Shown: positions 7,625 to 16,695, counted from the stretch's first letter. The stretch is DNA of 64,000 bases from CBDFNC01 sp965249895 (GCA_965249895.1 CBDFNC010000005.1:868001-932000), one strand, 5' to 3'. The notes: generated by a model not told the origin, from the letters alone. Translations and numbers: made by a program.

Positions 7625-9205
7625 ATGTGTCGAATTAAAATGTTGATGTTTGTTTGTTTATTGTTATTGGCGGTTTCGGGATGTGGTAACGATAAGTTAA
7701 GCGATAATACTTTAATCTTTGCATGGGATAAAAATGCAGGTCCGTTAAATCCTCATCAGACTATCCCTAATCAAATGTATGCTCAAGCCATGATTTATGA
7801 GTCTCTTGTTAAATATAGTAAAGATGGAGAAATTAAACCATGGCTAGCGAAAAGCTGGAGTATCAATAGTGATGCTACAGAATACACTTTCAAGTTAAGG
7901 GAAGACGTTCAGTTTTCAAATGGAGAAGAGTTTGATGCGTTAGCGGTAAAAGCTAATTTTGACGCGCTATTAATGAACGCTGAGAAGCTGAAATGGCTTC
8001 AAATCATGAAAATGTTAAAGAGTGCCGAAGTAGTTGATAAGCACACTGTCAAAGTGACGTTTAAAGATAGTTACTATCCAGCTCTACAGGAGTTAACCCT
8101 GATAAGACCTATTAGGTTTATCGCCCCTTCACAAATTACAGAAAGTGGAAATACCGCTGACGGGATAAAGTCCCCAATTGGAACAGGGCCATGGGTCTTT
8201 GAGTCGTCTACCTTAGGTGCTCAAGATGTATTTGTTAGAAACGAGAATTACTGGGGAGAAAAACCAGAGATTCAAAAGATTGTTGTAAAAATTATCGATG
8301 ATCCAAATTCAAGGGCGATAGCGCTTGAAACCGGTGAAGTAGACCTGCTTTATGGTAAACCTGGTCAGGTACATCCAGATACCTTTAAGCGATTGCAAAA
8401 TGACCCCGAATTTAATGTAAAGCTCTCTACGCCATTCGCAACCAGAACCATCACTTTAAATACAACAAAACCAGGCTTAGATGATGTCGCGGTCAGAAAA
8501 GCAATAAACCATGCTGTAGATAAAGAGAGTTTCAATAAACTGGTGTTAAATGGGGCCTATACGACGGCCAATACTCTATTTTCAAAGAGTGTTCCCTATG
8601 CAGAACTCCCACTAAAACCATATGGATTTGATATTGAAAAAGCGAAGAAGATATTAGATGATTCAGGTTGGTTATACGACAAAGAAAAGAAAATACGTTC
8701 CAAAGGCGATGTCGAACTTGAATTTGGGCTTTTATATTATGGCAAAGATGCAGTTATGAAGTCTATCGCTGAATATGTTCAGGGCTCTTTGCAAAACATT
8801 GGTATAAAAATAAATCTGATTGCTCAGGAAAAATCTGTGTTTTTCTCAATGCAAAATAAAGGTGAGTTTGATCTGGCATTTAACAGAACTTGGGGTGTTC
8901 CTTATGAACCTCATGTGTTTATGAGCGGAATGAGAAGATCTAACAATGCAGACTTTGAAGCTCAAAAAGGATTGGAAAACAAACAGTATATTGACAAACT
9001 AATAACTGAAGCGCTGTTGACAGCAGACGACAATGTTAGAAGAGAGAATTATAAAATAGTATTAACTGAATTACATGAAAAGGCGGTTTACCTTCCAATA
9101 TCTTTTTCAGGCTCTATTGCAATCTCTGGCAAAAGAGTCAAAGATTTTGAGATGGCTCATATGACGTACTATGTTCCGTTTGAGGAAATGAAACTCGCAA
9201 AATAG
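7625..9205 (+). CDS. nikA: NikA-type metal/metallophore-binding lipoprotein of a peptide/nickel ABC importer
   Basis: This 526-residue protein begins with a lipoprotein signal ending in VSGC (Cys20). The ATG at 7625 has GGAG 7-10 bases upstream; an earlier in-frame TTG is less likely. The body matches NikA/SBP_bac_5 along its length, including FAWDKNAGPLNPH, IGTGPWVF, VFVRNENYWGEKP and the NRTWGVPYEPH region that in NikA lines the ligand pocket. NikA binds Ni chelated by histidine, and the related CntA of staphylococci binds metal-staphylopine. The usual permease and ATPase genes are missing: insertion sequences begin 120 bp downstream. It may be an orphan, or use transporter subunits encoded elsewhere. 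Confidence 0.8.
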   Translation: MCRIKMLMFVCLLLLAVSGCGNDKLSDNTLIFAWDKNAGPLNPHQTIPNQMYAQAMIYESLVKYSKDGEIKPWLAKSWSINSDATEYTFKLREDVQFSNGEEFDALAVKANFDALLMNAEKLKWLQIMKMLKSAEVVDKHTVKVTFKDSYYPALQELTLIRPIRFIAPSQITESGNTADGIKSPIGTGPWVFESSTLGAQDVFVRNENYWGEKPEIQKIVVKIIDDPNSRAIALETGEVDLLYGKPGQVHPDTFKRLQNDPEFNVKLSTPFATRTITLNTTKPGLDDVAVRKAINHAVDKESFNKLVLNGAYTTANTLFSKSVPYAELPLKPYGFDIEKAKKILDDSGWLYDKEKKIRSKGDVELEFGLLYYGKDAVMKSIAEYVQGSLQNIGIKINLIAQEKSVFFSMQNKGEFDLAFNRTWGVPYEPHVFMSGMRRSNNADFEAQKGLENKQYIDKLITEALLTADDNVRRENYKIVLTELHEKAVYLPISFSGSIAISGKRVKDFEMAHMTYYVPFEEMKLAK

Positions 9206-9325
9206 TAAGGCAGGCTCCGGCTTTAGGTTATAAGGGTAGACCCTTTAAAACACTAATGCCGGACCACTCACCCCAGACTAAACCTCCCCAAACAAAAAAA
9301 GTCATTGCTGAAGTGTTGCATGCTG
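9206..9325. other. Short spacer between nikA-like gene and IS630
   Basis: No ORF is seen. A very short AGGGT/ACCCT hairpin near 9230-9242 could be a weak terminator. The expected nikB-like permease gene does not begin here, so the rest of the importer has been lost or never adjoined. Confidence 0.4.
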
Positions 9326-9462
9326 TAAGTGCCTAAGTAGGTGAGCATAAGTTTTCAGATCTGGTTCCTGTTTGTTTTTTATGCAGCGGCACAGATGTTT
9401 TTGCGTTTTTTCACCGACTCCAGTATACATGCATCAATTTTCAACATCATGCGTACCAATCC

Positions 9463-10331
9463 GTGAAAGTAGTATGGCACCTTACTGAGGCCGAACAAAT
9501 TACTCTTAGAGAAGCTGTGGCTAATCACCCCAAACATCGTTGTCGAATCAGGGCTCATGCCATCCTACTCAGCCATAAGAGATACGATATTAAGCAGCTA
9601 GCGGATATCTTCGATACCAGCTTGGAGACGCTTTCTAAATGGATCGATTGCTGGGAAGAGTTTGGGATCTCAAGCCTTTATGACGCAAAGCGAACGGGGC
9701 GGCCCACTATTTATACGGATGAGGAGAAACAGCGCCTGAAAGAGCTTGTGGATGAGGAGCCTCATCAACTCAAGCGAGCCCAGTCCCTGATGGAGAAAGA
9801 AAGCGGCAAAAAAGCCAGCGTTTCAACGATTAAGCGAACGTTGAAAAAAATTTAACTACAGCCATAAAAGAGCCAGACATTCACTCAAACTAAAGCGTGA
9901 TGAAGAGGCATTCCGAAAGTGTTACAACACCCTGAATAAATTTATAAAGCTTGAACAAGAAGGCGAGTGCTGGACCTCTATTATTTCGATGAATCAGGTT
10001 TCAGCCAAAAATCAAACTTACCTTACGCATGGAGCCCAGTCGGTGAGCCGTTGCATTTCCTGCCTATTCGCATAGTAAGCGATTGAACGTACTTGGCTTT
10101 TTAAGCCACCAAGGAAAGCTGGTTTACCACAGCACCGAAGGTCACGTTACTACTGACACAGTCATCGAGGCGTTTGAAAAGCTGATAGAAAATAAGTCAC
10201 ACACCGCAAAGAAAAAACTAACAGTCGTTTTTCTGGACAACGCATCTTTCACCGCTCTGCGAAATTTAAAGAGAAATGCAGTGACTGGATAACAGAGGGT
10301 GTTTTGGTGCTGTATCTGCCTGCATATTCCA
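9463..10331 (+). pseudogene. IS630-family transposase, 5' part, frameshifted
   Basis: A helix-turn-helix N-terminal ORF (9463-9855) ends after an A7 run. The frame continues one base over with a further segment. A second shift leads into the catalytic YYFDESGFSQKSNLPYAW region, and a third into LGFLSHQGKLVYH to about 10331. At least three frame changes make translation of a full transposase unlikely, although the A7 run could once have been a programmed frameshift site. Confidence 0.75.
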
Positions 10332-10482
10332 GCCCATCGTGAACGCTGATTCCGGAGCAACGTGAACACTTTTTACCTCATTTCCGGAATCGATGTTCAC
10401 CATCAACCGGAATAATTTTCAATGCATTGATTATTAATATCTTTTGATAACCTGACCTTACATTTATCAGCGAGGAAGGGTT

Positions 10483-11812
10483 ATGACGGCAAAGAGGATA
10501 ACAATGCGTAAAATGAGAGAAGTTTTAAGCCTACGCTTTGATGCTGGCCTTAGCATCCGTCAAATCAGTGCCAGCACTAAGATTAGTGTTGGTGCTATTC
10601 AGAAACTGCTGGTAAAAGCCAACGAGTTAGCGCTTTCCTGGCCATTGTCAGACAAGCTGGATGACAGTGAGCTGGCCCGGCTGTTTTACCCTCAAGCGGA
10701 TACCCGGGTATCCAAACGATTCCATACACCTGACTGGTGCACAGTGCACCAGGAGCTGAAGCGCAAAGGCGTGACTAAGTTATTGCTATGGGAAGAGTAT
10801 TGCCAGCAATATCCTAACCGCTGCTGTAGCTACTCCCAATTCTGCGACCACTATTTACACTGGCTCAAGAAACAAAAACGTTCGATGCGCCAAACCCATA
10901 AAGCCGGCGACAACAGCAATTCTGGGCGTTGACCAATCCCCTTGTGTAGCAAGGGGTTCAAAGCATCTAAAAAAAGACTTTTCGCGCTAATTAATCGGCA
11001 GAACATAATCTTTGTTATGTACTGCCGCACATAACAAAGATAAGGCCAAAGCGGAAGTTGGCGTGCAGATCATTGAGCGCTGGATCCTGGCCAGACTGCG
11101 CCATCAGACCTTCTTCTCGCTCGCTGAGTTGAACTTGTGCATTGCTCAGTTGCTGGAAGACGTTAACCAGAAACCGTTTAAACAAATGCCGGGAAATCGG
11201 CTGCAATGGTTCGAACAGCTGGATAAGCCGTTGCTAAACCCCTTGCCTAAACATCCATACCAATACACCGACATTAAAACCGCTAAGGTGAATATCGATT
11301 ACCACATCCAGCACTTGTACTCGATACCACATCACCTGGTTGGGGAAAAGGTTGAGCTTCACGCCAGCGATAAGCTGATGCAGATCTATTTCAAGCATCA
11401 TATCGTTGCCAGCCATGTGCGTAGATATCATGCCGGCACCACTACTGAGCCGGGTCATATGCCTAAAAAGCATGCTAAACATCAACAGTGGACGCCAGGC
11501 AGATTAAAGAACTGGGCAAAAGATATCGGGCCTGAAGTGTTACGCTGGGTACAGGGACAACTGGCACGCAAACATCACCCGGAGCAAGCTTATCGGGTGT
11601 GTCTGGGACTGCTAAATTTAAACCGAAGTTATCCTGCCAAACGTCTCAACAACGCTTGTGCCATTGCCAACTGACAAGCCATGGTAAAGCTCAAAAATAT
11701 CAAAGCTATCCTGCAAAGCAATCAAGACAAACTACCTCGAGACTCACAAATAAAACCGGTCTCATTACCCCAAGATCACGAAAACATCCGTGGCCCTAAA
11801 AGCTTCCACTAG
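10483..11812 (+). pseudogene. istA: istA transposase, internally deleted and nonsense-mutated
   Basis: The N-terminal ORF (10483-10932, HTH type, HYLHWLKKQKRSMRQ) and the C-terminal ORF (about 11020-11674, TAAHNKDKAKAEVGVQIIERW) belong to one IstA. The part between them, normally about 140-150 residues with the first catalytic aspartates, is replaced by about 100 bp of hairpin-rich DNA. An in-frame TGA at 11672-11674 separates the last 46 codons, which keep the family's HENIRG ending. The protein cannot be active. Confidence 0.8.
10930..11041. repeat. Palindromic insert replacing the core of istA
   Basis: The insert holds two perfect hairpins: CCCCTTG/CAAGGGG (10938-10956) and a 13-bp stem ATCTTTGTTATGT/ACATAACAAAGAT (11008-11041) with an 8-base loop. 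The second stem's right arm overlaps the istA coding sequence, so the left arm may be an inverted copy of it. No coding potential is seen. Confidence 0.6.
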
Positions 11813-11823
11813 AGAGAGAATAA

Positions 11824-12788
11824 TTGATGATCGACCAGACCTTATTACAGCTACGCCGATTGAAACTCAGTGGTATGGCACAAGCGTTACAAAGTCAGAA
11901 TGAGCAACCTGGCACGTATGAAGGACTCTCCTTCGCAGAGCGGTTTCATTTACTGGTGGATACGGAAAGCCAGGAAAGAGAAAACCGGAAACAACAACGC
12001 TTGATCCGAGGCGAAAAGTTCAAACTTAACGCCAATGTCAGGGAAATTGATTATCAGCATCCCAGAGGATTACAGCAGTCCCAAGTCGCGGCGTTAGTAC
12101 AATGTGACTGGTTAACTAGTACCTGACCGAAAACTCTACAACCCTTTATTCATAAGGGCTGTAGAAGGGTTTTAAAAACGAAGATTTAGATGCTAATACA
12201 GAAAACACCTAAAAATTGGGGCTATTTATGAAATATCACCCAAAACTTAAAAACTTCGATTACGAATTCTGCCTGAAAGCCTTGCGCACTCTAGCTCTAG
12301 GAGTTTTCGTTCAGACACTAACTAAAGCTCAGAACCTGCTGGTTACCGGCCCCTGCGGCAGCGGTAAAATCTACCTAGCCTGCGCATTGGGTCATATGGC
12401 CTGCCTTAAAGGATTCAGCACCCGATACTACCGGCTTTCCCGACTATTGCTGGAGTTAACTCAAGCAAAAGCCGATGGAACTTACAGTAAGGCGCTGAAA
12501 GCACTGGCTAAGATTGACTTAATCATCTTGGACGACTGGGGGCTGGAGCCGTTAAAAGCGGCGCAAAGAAATGATTTAATGGAAATCATGGATGATCGCC
12601 ATAGCAATACAGCCACCGCGATAATCAGCCAGTTACCCACTGAGCAGTGGTATGAATCGATAGGAGACAACACGCTGGCTGATGCCATTTTAGTTCAATT
12701 AATGCACAACGCCCATCGGATCAAACTGAAAAGAGAATCAATGCGGAAAAAACATAATTCATTGACCCATGGTGAACACCTGGGTTAA
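11824..12788 (+). pseudogene. istB: istB helper ATPase, split by a 202-bp element
   Basis: The N-terminal 97 codons end at DWLT, and the frame resumes at KAQNLLVTGPCGSGK after a 202-bp insertion with a 4-bp target duplication. Removing the insert restores the expected DWLTKAQNLL reading. The Walker A motif is GPCGSGKI, with isoleucine in place of the usual threonine, a further sign of decay. IstB is the AAA+ target-selection partner of IstA. Confidence 0.8.
12118..12319. repeat. 202-bp non-autonomous element with terminal inverted repeats
   Basis: The ends are AGTACCTGACCGAAAAC and, on the other strand, AGTGTCTGAACGAAAAC (14 of 17 matching). AACT is duplicated on both sides (12114-12117 and 12320-12323), and excision restores an intact istB reading frame. 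The interior has no transposase. It is unlike the 177-bp and 254-bp elements elsewhere in the window. Confidence 0.75.
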
Positions 12789-12840
12789 AAATGTGGGAGA
12801 GCAATGTATTGAAAAATTAAGTGTTCACGTTCACCGGAAT

Positions 12841-13015
12841 ACGCAATCTGCCAGCTTATTCGCCAGAGCTGAATATCATAGAAATACTATGGCGGAAAAT
12901 TAAGTATGAATGGCTTTCCACCTGCGCTTTTGAAACATTTGAAAATCTGACCAAGTGTGTAAAAAACATTCTGTCTAATTATCCATCTAAATTCAGAATA
13001 ACTTTTACCTAGGCA
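12841..13015 (+). pseudogene. IS630-family transposase, 3' end
   Basis: The frame encodes LPAYSPELNIIEILWRKIKY and a short tail, the last catalytic-glutamate block of IS630/DDE_3 transposases. It lies directly after the right end of the IS21 and ends inside the outer inverted repeat. Confidence 0.75.
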
Positions 13016-13062
13016 CTTAGTACCTCGGGTCATAAATACGTTCAAAAATGGCGGTTATTTGA

Positions 13063-13309
13063 TCAGGCCGTCAATACCTTCCCTTTGTAAGTCCATTTAA
13101 ATGGTTTCGCCAGCTGTTTATTAAAATAGCTGATAAACCGGGTCAGTTTCCCTCGTAGATCCTCCAAGCTGGTGAAGTTTCCCCGCTTGAGTAACTTTCG
13201 TAATAAGATGCCAAACCAAATCTAGACCTGGTTCAACCATGAGCAGTGCTTTGGCGTATAAACAAAACGGATGCGATGATATTTATCACTCAAGAATTGC
13301 TGCCTGGAC
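13063..13309 (-). pseudogene. Second IS630-type transposase remnant, C-terminal, opposite strand
   Basis: The reverse strand encodes FVYTPKHCSWLNQV, a TAG stop where a glutamate is expected, then IWFGILLRKLL and a tail ending KPFKWTYKGKVLTA. This is the C-terminal catalytic end of a different IS630 subgroup. It stops abruptly at 13309, where the duplicated host segment begins, so this junction marks the right edge of the island. Confidence 0.75.
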
Positions 13310-13474
13310 ACGATAACTATGAACAAATTCATCAGATATAACGCCTGCAAACCATTGAGGACCGTAGTCTGACCGAGTTTGAACTGGCCAGGATTAAAAA
13401 ATTGAGAAGTGATTCCCACCTTTTGTATCAATCAGTCTGGGACAATTATTTAACCCCAAAAGCTGCCATTTCTG
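13310..13474 (+). pseudogene. Duplicated 3' end of the RelA/SpoT-fold gene
   Basis: This copy of 2116-2280 differs at a few bases and is cut by an IS66 insertion within the last codons. With 15214-15515 it forms the second copy of a host segment of about 460 bp that flanks the island on both sides. It has no start or upstream part and is non-functional. Confidence 0.85.
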
Positions 13475-15213
13475 TAACTATTCAGCTGGCTAAAAACCCC
13501 GCAATAAATGCATTATTTTTTTCAAAACTTCTTGACACGGTTTTGACTGATTTAGTGCATTTTCATGCGTCACTGTAATGAGCGCTTGTAAGCAACGATT
13601 AACTTAACCACAAGAGCGCCAAAACAACAGGTGTACACCAAGCATAGCGCCCCCGGCACAGAAAAATACAACGCCTTAGATTGGCTTACAGAAGCAAAAA
13701 ATTGCCCGAAAAAACAGAGGGTATAATAGCCCCATGAATAAGCAGACAAACACAGCAACGTTGATACCCGAGTCATTGGATGTCAACGCCACCATTGAGC
13801 AAGTAGAAAACGCCTTGAAAAATGACAAGGCCGCATCTCCTGCTTTAGTGGCTGCCGTACAAATGATGTTGCTGCTGGTCAAGCTATTGTTTGGTCGCCT
13901 GTCTCTTAATAGCCGAAATAGCAGCAAGCCGCCCTCGCAAGACCCCAACCGCCCTAAAGAAGAGCGAAAGAAAAGTACCAATAAACAGGGCGGGCAAAAA
14001 GGCCGCGAGGGCAAGACGCTCAAGCCAGTCGATGATCCGGACGAAATTATTCAGGTTCCGGTCAACCGGGATAGCTTGCCGCCAGGGCAGTACCATGACG
14101 TAGGCTATGACCGTCGCCAGGTATTTGATATCCAAATTTCCCGCTGGGTTAAAGAATACCGGGCACAAATTCTGGAAGACGCGCAGGGCAACCGGTTTAC
14201 CGCTGATTTCCCTGCTGACGTGGACAGGGCGGCTAAGTATGGTGCATCGATTAAGGCGAACGCCGTCTATATGTCAGTGTACCAACTCATTCCTTATGAC
14301 CGGGTGCAGCAGCATTTTGATGAAATGTTTGGCATCTCCTTGAGTACCGGCTCACTGTTCAACTTTAACAAGCTGGCTTACCACATGCTGGCTGACTTTG
14401 AGACGCTGGCCAAGCTCGAACTCATCAATGGCGGGTTAATTCACGCGGACGAGACGGGTATTAATGTCGGCGGCAAGCGCATCTGGCTTCATAATGCATC
14501 GAACGGAGAGTGGACCTGGTTTGAGCCTCACGCAAAACGCGGTAAGGAGGCAATGGATGAAATAGGCATACTGCCTCAGTTCGCCGGGACACTCTGCCAT
14601 GACCACTGGAAACCTTATTACCGCTATACGCAAGTGTTCCACAGTTTGTGCAATGCCCATCACCTGCGGGAACTTACCCGCGCCTATGAGCAAGACGGGC
14701 AAGAGTGGGCTAATGGGATGTATGAACGGCTCATTGAAATCAATGATGCAGTAAATGATGCCGGTGGCCAGCTTGATAACGATACTGCGTTGCAGTGGCG
14801 GAAAAAGTATCAGAGTTTGCTCGATAAGGCGGAGCGGGAGTGCCCGCCCCCGCCACCGCCGCAAACGGGTAAGAAGAAAAAGGGCCGGGTCGCCCGCAGC
14901 AAGGCCAGGAACTTACTAGAGCGGCTCAGGGATTTTGAGGATGATGTGCTGCGATTCATGGATAATCCAGAGGTTCCCTTCACCAACAACCAAGGAGAGA
15001 GGGATATCAGAATGGCAAAGGTGCAGCAAAAAATCTCTGGCTGTTTCCGCTCCATGGAGGGAGCCAAGGTCTTTTGCCGGGTTCGCAGTTATATATCAAC
15101 GTGCCAGAAAAATAATGTCGGTGTCGGGCAGGCGCTGGAGTGCCTGTTTGCCGGAAAGTGGCCAGACTTCATTCAGGAAAAATTGAATAATATTCCGCCA
15201 GCTGAATATTTAC
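13475..15213 (+). mobile_element. Intact IS66-family element, single-ORF type, with 8-bp target duplication
   Basis: The ends are GTAACTATTCAGCTGG at the left and the complement of CCAGCTGAATATTTAC at the right. CCATTTCT lies directly outside both ends (13467-13474 and 15214-15221), the 8-bp duplication expected of IS66. Only a tnpC-type gene is present, without tnpA/tnpB, as in the ISBst12 subgroup. Clean ends and an undamaged target duplication show a recent insertion. Confidence 0.9.
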
Positions 15214-15224
15214 CCATTTCTTAA
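13734..15224 (+). CDS. tnpC: IS66-family transposase TnpC
   Basis: This 496-residue transposase has an N-terminal coiled-coil/leucine-rich part, a lysine-rich SSKPPSQDPNRPKEERKK stretch typical of IS66, a zinc-finger-like region, and the three acidic catalytic residues in HADETG, CHDHWKPYY and NNQGERD. No frameshift is seen. The coding frame runs past the inverted repeat: the final residues and the TAA stop come from the target DNA. The truncated IS66 at 2.6-3.5 kb carries the same gene with an expanded Ser-Arg-Asn repeat. Confidence 0.9.
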   Translation: MNKQTNTATLIPESLDVNATIEQVENALKNDKAASPALVAAVQMMLLLVKLLFGRLSLNSRNSSKPPSQDPNRPKEERKKSTNKQGGQKGREGKTLKPVDDPDEIIQVPVNRDSLPPGQYHDVGYDRRQVFDIQISRWVKEYRAQILEDAQGNRFTADFPADVDRAAKYGASIKANAVYMSVYQLIPYDRVQQHFDEMFGISLSTGSLFNFNKLAYHMLADFETLAKLELINGGLIHADETGINVGGKRIWLHNASNGEWTWFEPHAKRGKEAMDEIGILPQFAGTLCHDHWKPYYRYTQVFHSLCNAHHLRELTRAYEQDGQEWANGMYERLIEINDAVNDAGGQLDNDTALQWRKKYQSLLDKAERECPPPPPPQTGKKKKGRVARSKARNLLERLRDFEDDVLRFMDNPEVPFTNNQGERDIRMAKVQQKISGCFRSMEGAKVFCRVRSYISTCQKNNVGVGQALECLFAGKWPDFIQEKLNNIPPAEYLPIS

Positions 15225-15230
15225 CAATTG

Positions 15231-15257
15231 CAAGCCTTCATTCTCGGTGAAGGCTTG
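15231..15257 (+). terminator. Duplicated terminator hairpin
   Basis: This is a second copy of the 10-bp stem found after the RelA/SpoT-fold gene. It now lies just beyond the IS66 right end and before the second 177-bp repeat. Confidence 0.6.
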
Positions 15258-15265
15258 CTCGCTTT

Positions 15266-15442
15266 GGGACTGACCAAACTTGGGTAACAGCTCACGATAG
15301 ATCGGTAGGAGCCGAATCCATCTCAGGGATGAGATGTTAAATGCATGGATGCGCGTTCGGCGAACCTTGCCGGCACAGGCTTCGCAGATTGCACCTGCAC
15401 CACAAAGACCGCCACAATTGTTACCGTTATTTGATGGGTTCC
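15266..15442. repeat. 177-bp non-autonomous mobile repeat, copy 2
   Basis: Nearly identical to copy 1 at 2326-2502, and carried with it in the duplicated host segment. It has the same flanking octamers CTCGCTTT and CTCACTTT. It separates the terminator hairpin from the 3' end of the carbon-nitrogen hydrolase gene. Confidence 0.75.
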
Positions 15443-15448
15443 CTCACT

Positions 15449-16198
15449 TTAAACAGTGACAAACTTACCCCACCAGTGACCCTGCCTTTTTTGTGCCATC
15501 ACAAAACCCGATCGTGTGTTGTCCGCCGCCTGTAATAAACTGCCGTCCGGACGCCAGATAGCACTTTGACCTGCGGTTTGATAACCACCCGAAGAGCCGA
15601 CAAAATTAGCCATCAGCGTCAGCATATTATATTGCGCCGCGTAACCAGAAAGGTTGTCGAGCGCTTCTTTCATTCCCCCTTGCGTCATCAGCACACCAGC
15701 TGCATAGACACTTGCTCCCATACCATGCGCTTGTAGGGCATACTTCCCCTGATTGATATCCGCACATATGACAAAGCTGACACGTTCATCTCCAGTCTTA
15801 AGACATAGATAGTTGTCATCAGCAGCTTGAAAGTAGACTTCTTCGCCAGGATGCAATGACCGCTTTTTGTAAATGTTTTGACAGCCACTTGCCTGGATCA
15901 CCAGCGCGCCTATGTAGGGGGTTAAAGTCTTGGAAATAACAGGACAGCCCACTACCAGGGTTATATTTTGGGCCTTTGCGATTTCATAAAGTGGCGTCAG
16001 TATTGGTTCAGTCCCATCTAATGCCAGCTGTTGAGCTAACTCGGGCTCATAACCTGTGAGTGACAATTCGGGGAAAACAATCAGATTGACGCCATGTTCT
16101 GCGGCTTGCTGAATAATGGTTAGGTGTGCTTGAATATTTGCCTGAATATTGCCCTTTATAGCCTTAAATTGCGCAGCGGCAATGTTCAAGTTTTCCAT
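15449..16198 (-). CDS. Carbon-nitrogen hydrolase (nitrilase superfamily)
   Basis: This 249-residue protein has the nitrilase-superfamily triad: Glu in FPELSLTGYEP (near residue 44), Lys in YKKRSLHP, and Cys in VICADIN. Family members hydrolyse amides such as omega-amides, carbamoyl-amines or cyanide-like bonds; the exact substrate is not evident. It is convergent with the ancestral RelA/SpoT-fold gene. Its last 22 codons also exist as a stray copy at 2509-2575, left by the segmental duplication. Confidence 0.85.
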   Translation of the reverse strand: MENLNIAAAQFKAIKGNIQANIQAHLTIIQQAAEHGVNLIVFPELSLTGYEPELAQQLALDGTEPILTPLYEIAKAQNITLVVGCPVISKTLTPYIGALVIQASGCQNIYKKRSLHPGEEVYFQAADDNYLCLKTGDERVSFVICADINQGKYALQAHGMGASVYAAGVLMTQGGMKEALDNLSGYAAQYNMLTLMANFVGSSGGYQTAGQSAIWRPDGSLLQAADNTRSGFVMAQKRQGHWWGKFVTV

Positions 16199-16239
16199 TT
16201 CTCATTATTCCTTTTGTACTGGATGTACCTTGTTAAACG

Positions 16240-16695
16240 CTATGTATTTTTTCCATGCTTGGCTAATAATTTATCCAGTTCATTGGCAAATGCTTGTCGA
16301 TCGCTTTGACTTAACGCCGCCGGGCCACCTGTATTCACGCCACTGGCCCGCATGGTATCCATAAAATCTCTCACGTTGAGGCGTGCTTTGATATTACTCT
16401 TAGTGTACATTTCCCCTCGCGGGTTTAGAGCGAAGCCATTCTTTTCAATCACTTCATCCGCTAACGGAATATCGCCCGTAATAACCAGATCACCAGCGCT
16501 CAGCCTTTTTACTATCTCATCATCGGCAACATCAAAACCAGAGGATACTTGGAGCATCTTAATGTTTCTTAATGGGGGAATACGCACCGCATGGTTAGCC
16601 ACCAGCGTCATCTCAATACCCGTACGCTGTGCGGCTCGAAACAGAATTTCTTTGATTACGACGGGGCAAGCATCTGCGTCAACCCAAATTCTCAT
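16240..16695 (-). CDS. yaiI: YaiI/YqxD family protein (DUF188)
   Basis: This 151-residue protein begins MRIWVDADACPV, the signature of the UPF0178/DUF188 family, a PIN-like fold of unknown function found across bacteria. It keeps the TGDIPLADEV and RGEMYTKSNI segments of the family and has normal length. It lies 41 bp upstream of the hydrolase on the same strand and may share its transcript. Confidence 0.9.
   Translation of the reverse strand: MRIWVDADACPVVIKEILFRAAQRTGIEMTLVANHAVRIPPLRNIKMLQVSSGFDVADDEIVKRLSAGDLVITGDIPLADEVIEKNGFALNPRGEMYTKSNIKARLNVRDFMDTMRASGVNTGGPAALSQSDRQAFANELDKLLAKHGKNT

Larger units (their letters stand above)
10339..12840 (+). mobile_element. IS21-family element, decayed
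   Basis: Related terminal sequences (ATTCCGG, a few bases, ACGTGAACACTT at the left; its complement at the right) bracket istA-like and istB-like genes in the usual order. Both genes are broken: istA has lost its middle and gained a nonsense codon, and istB is split by a 202-bp element. It sits inside an IS630-family transposase gene. Confidence 0.75.
9326..13019 (+). mobile_element. IS630-family element, disrupted by an IS21 element
   Basis: The outer ends share TAAGTGCCTA(A/G)GTA as inverted repeats (from 9326 and up to 13019), with the TA dinucleotide that IS630/mariner elements target. Inside, the N-terminal half of an IS630 transposase (9463-10331) and its C-terminal end (12841-13015) are separated by an IS21-family element. 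Both flanks of the IS21 encode the LPAYS motif. The two IS630 halves may therefore come from different copies rather than one clean insertion. Confidence 0.7.
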
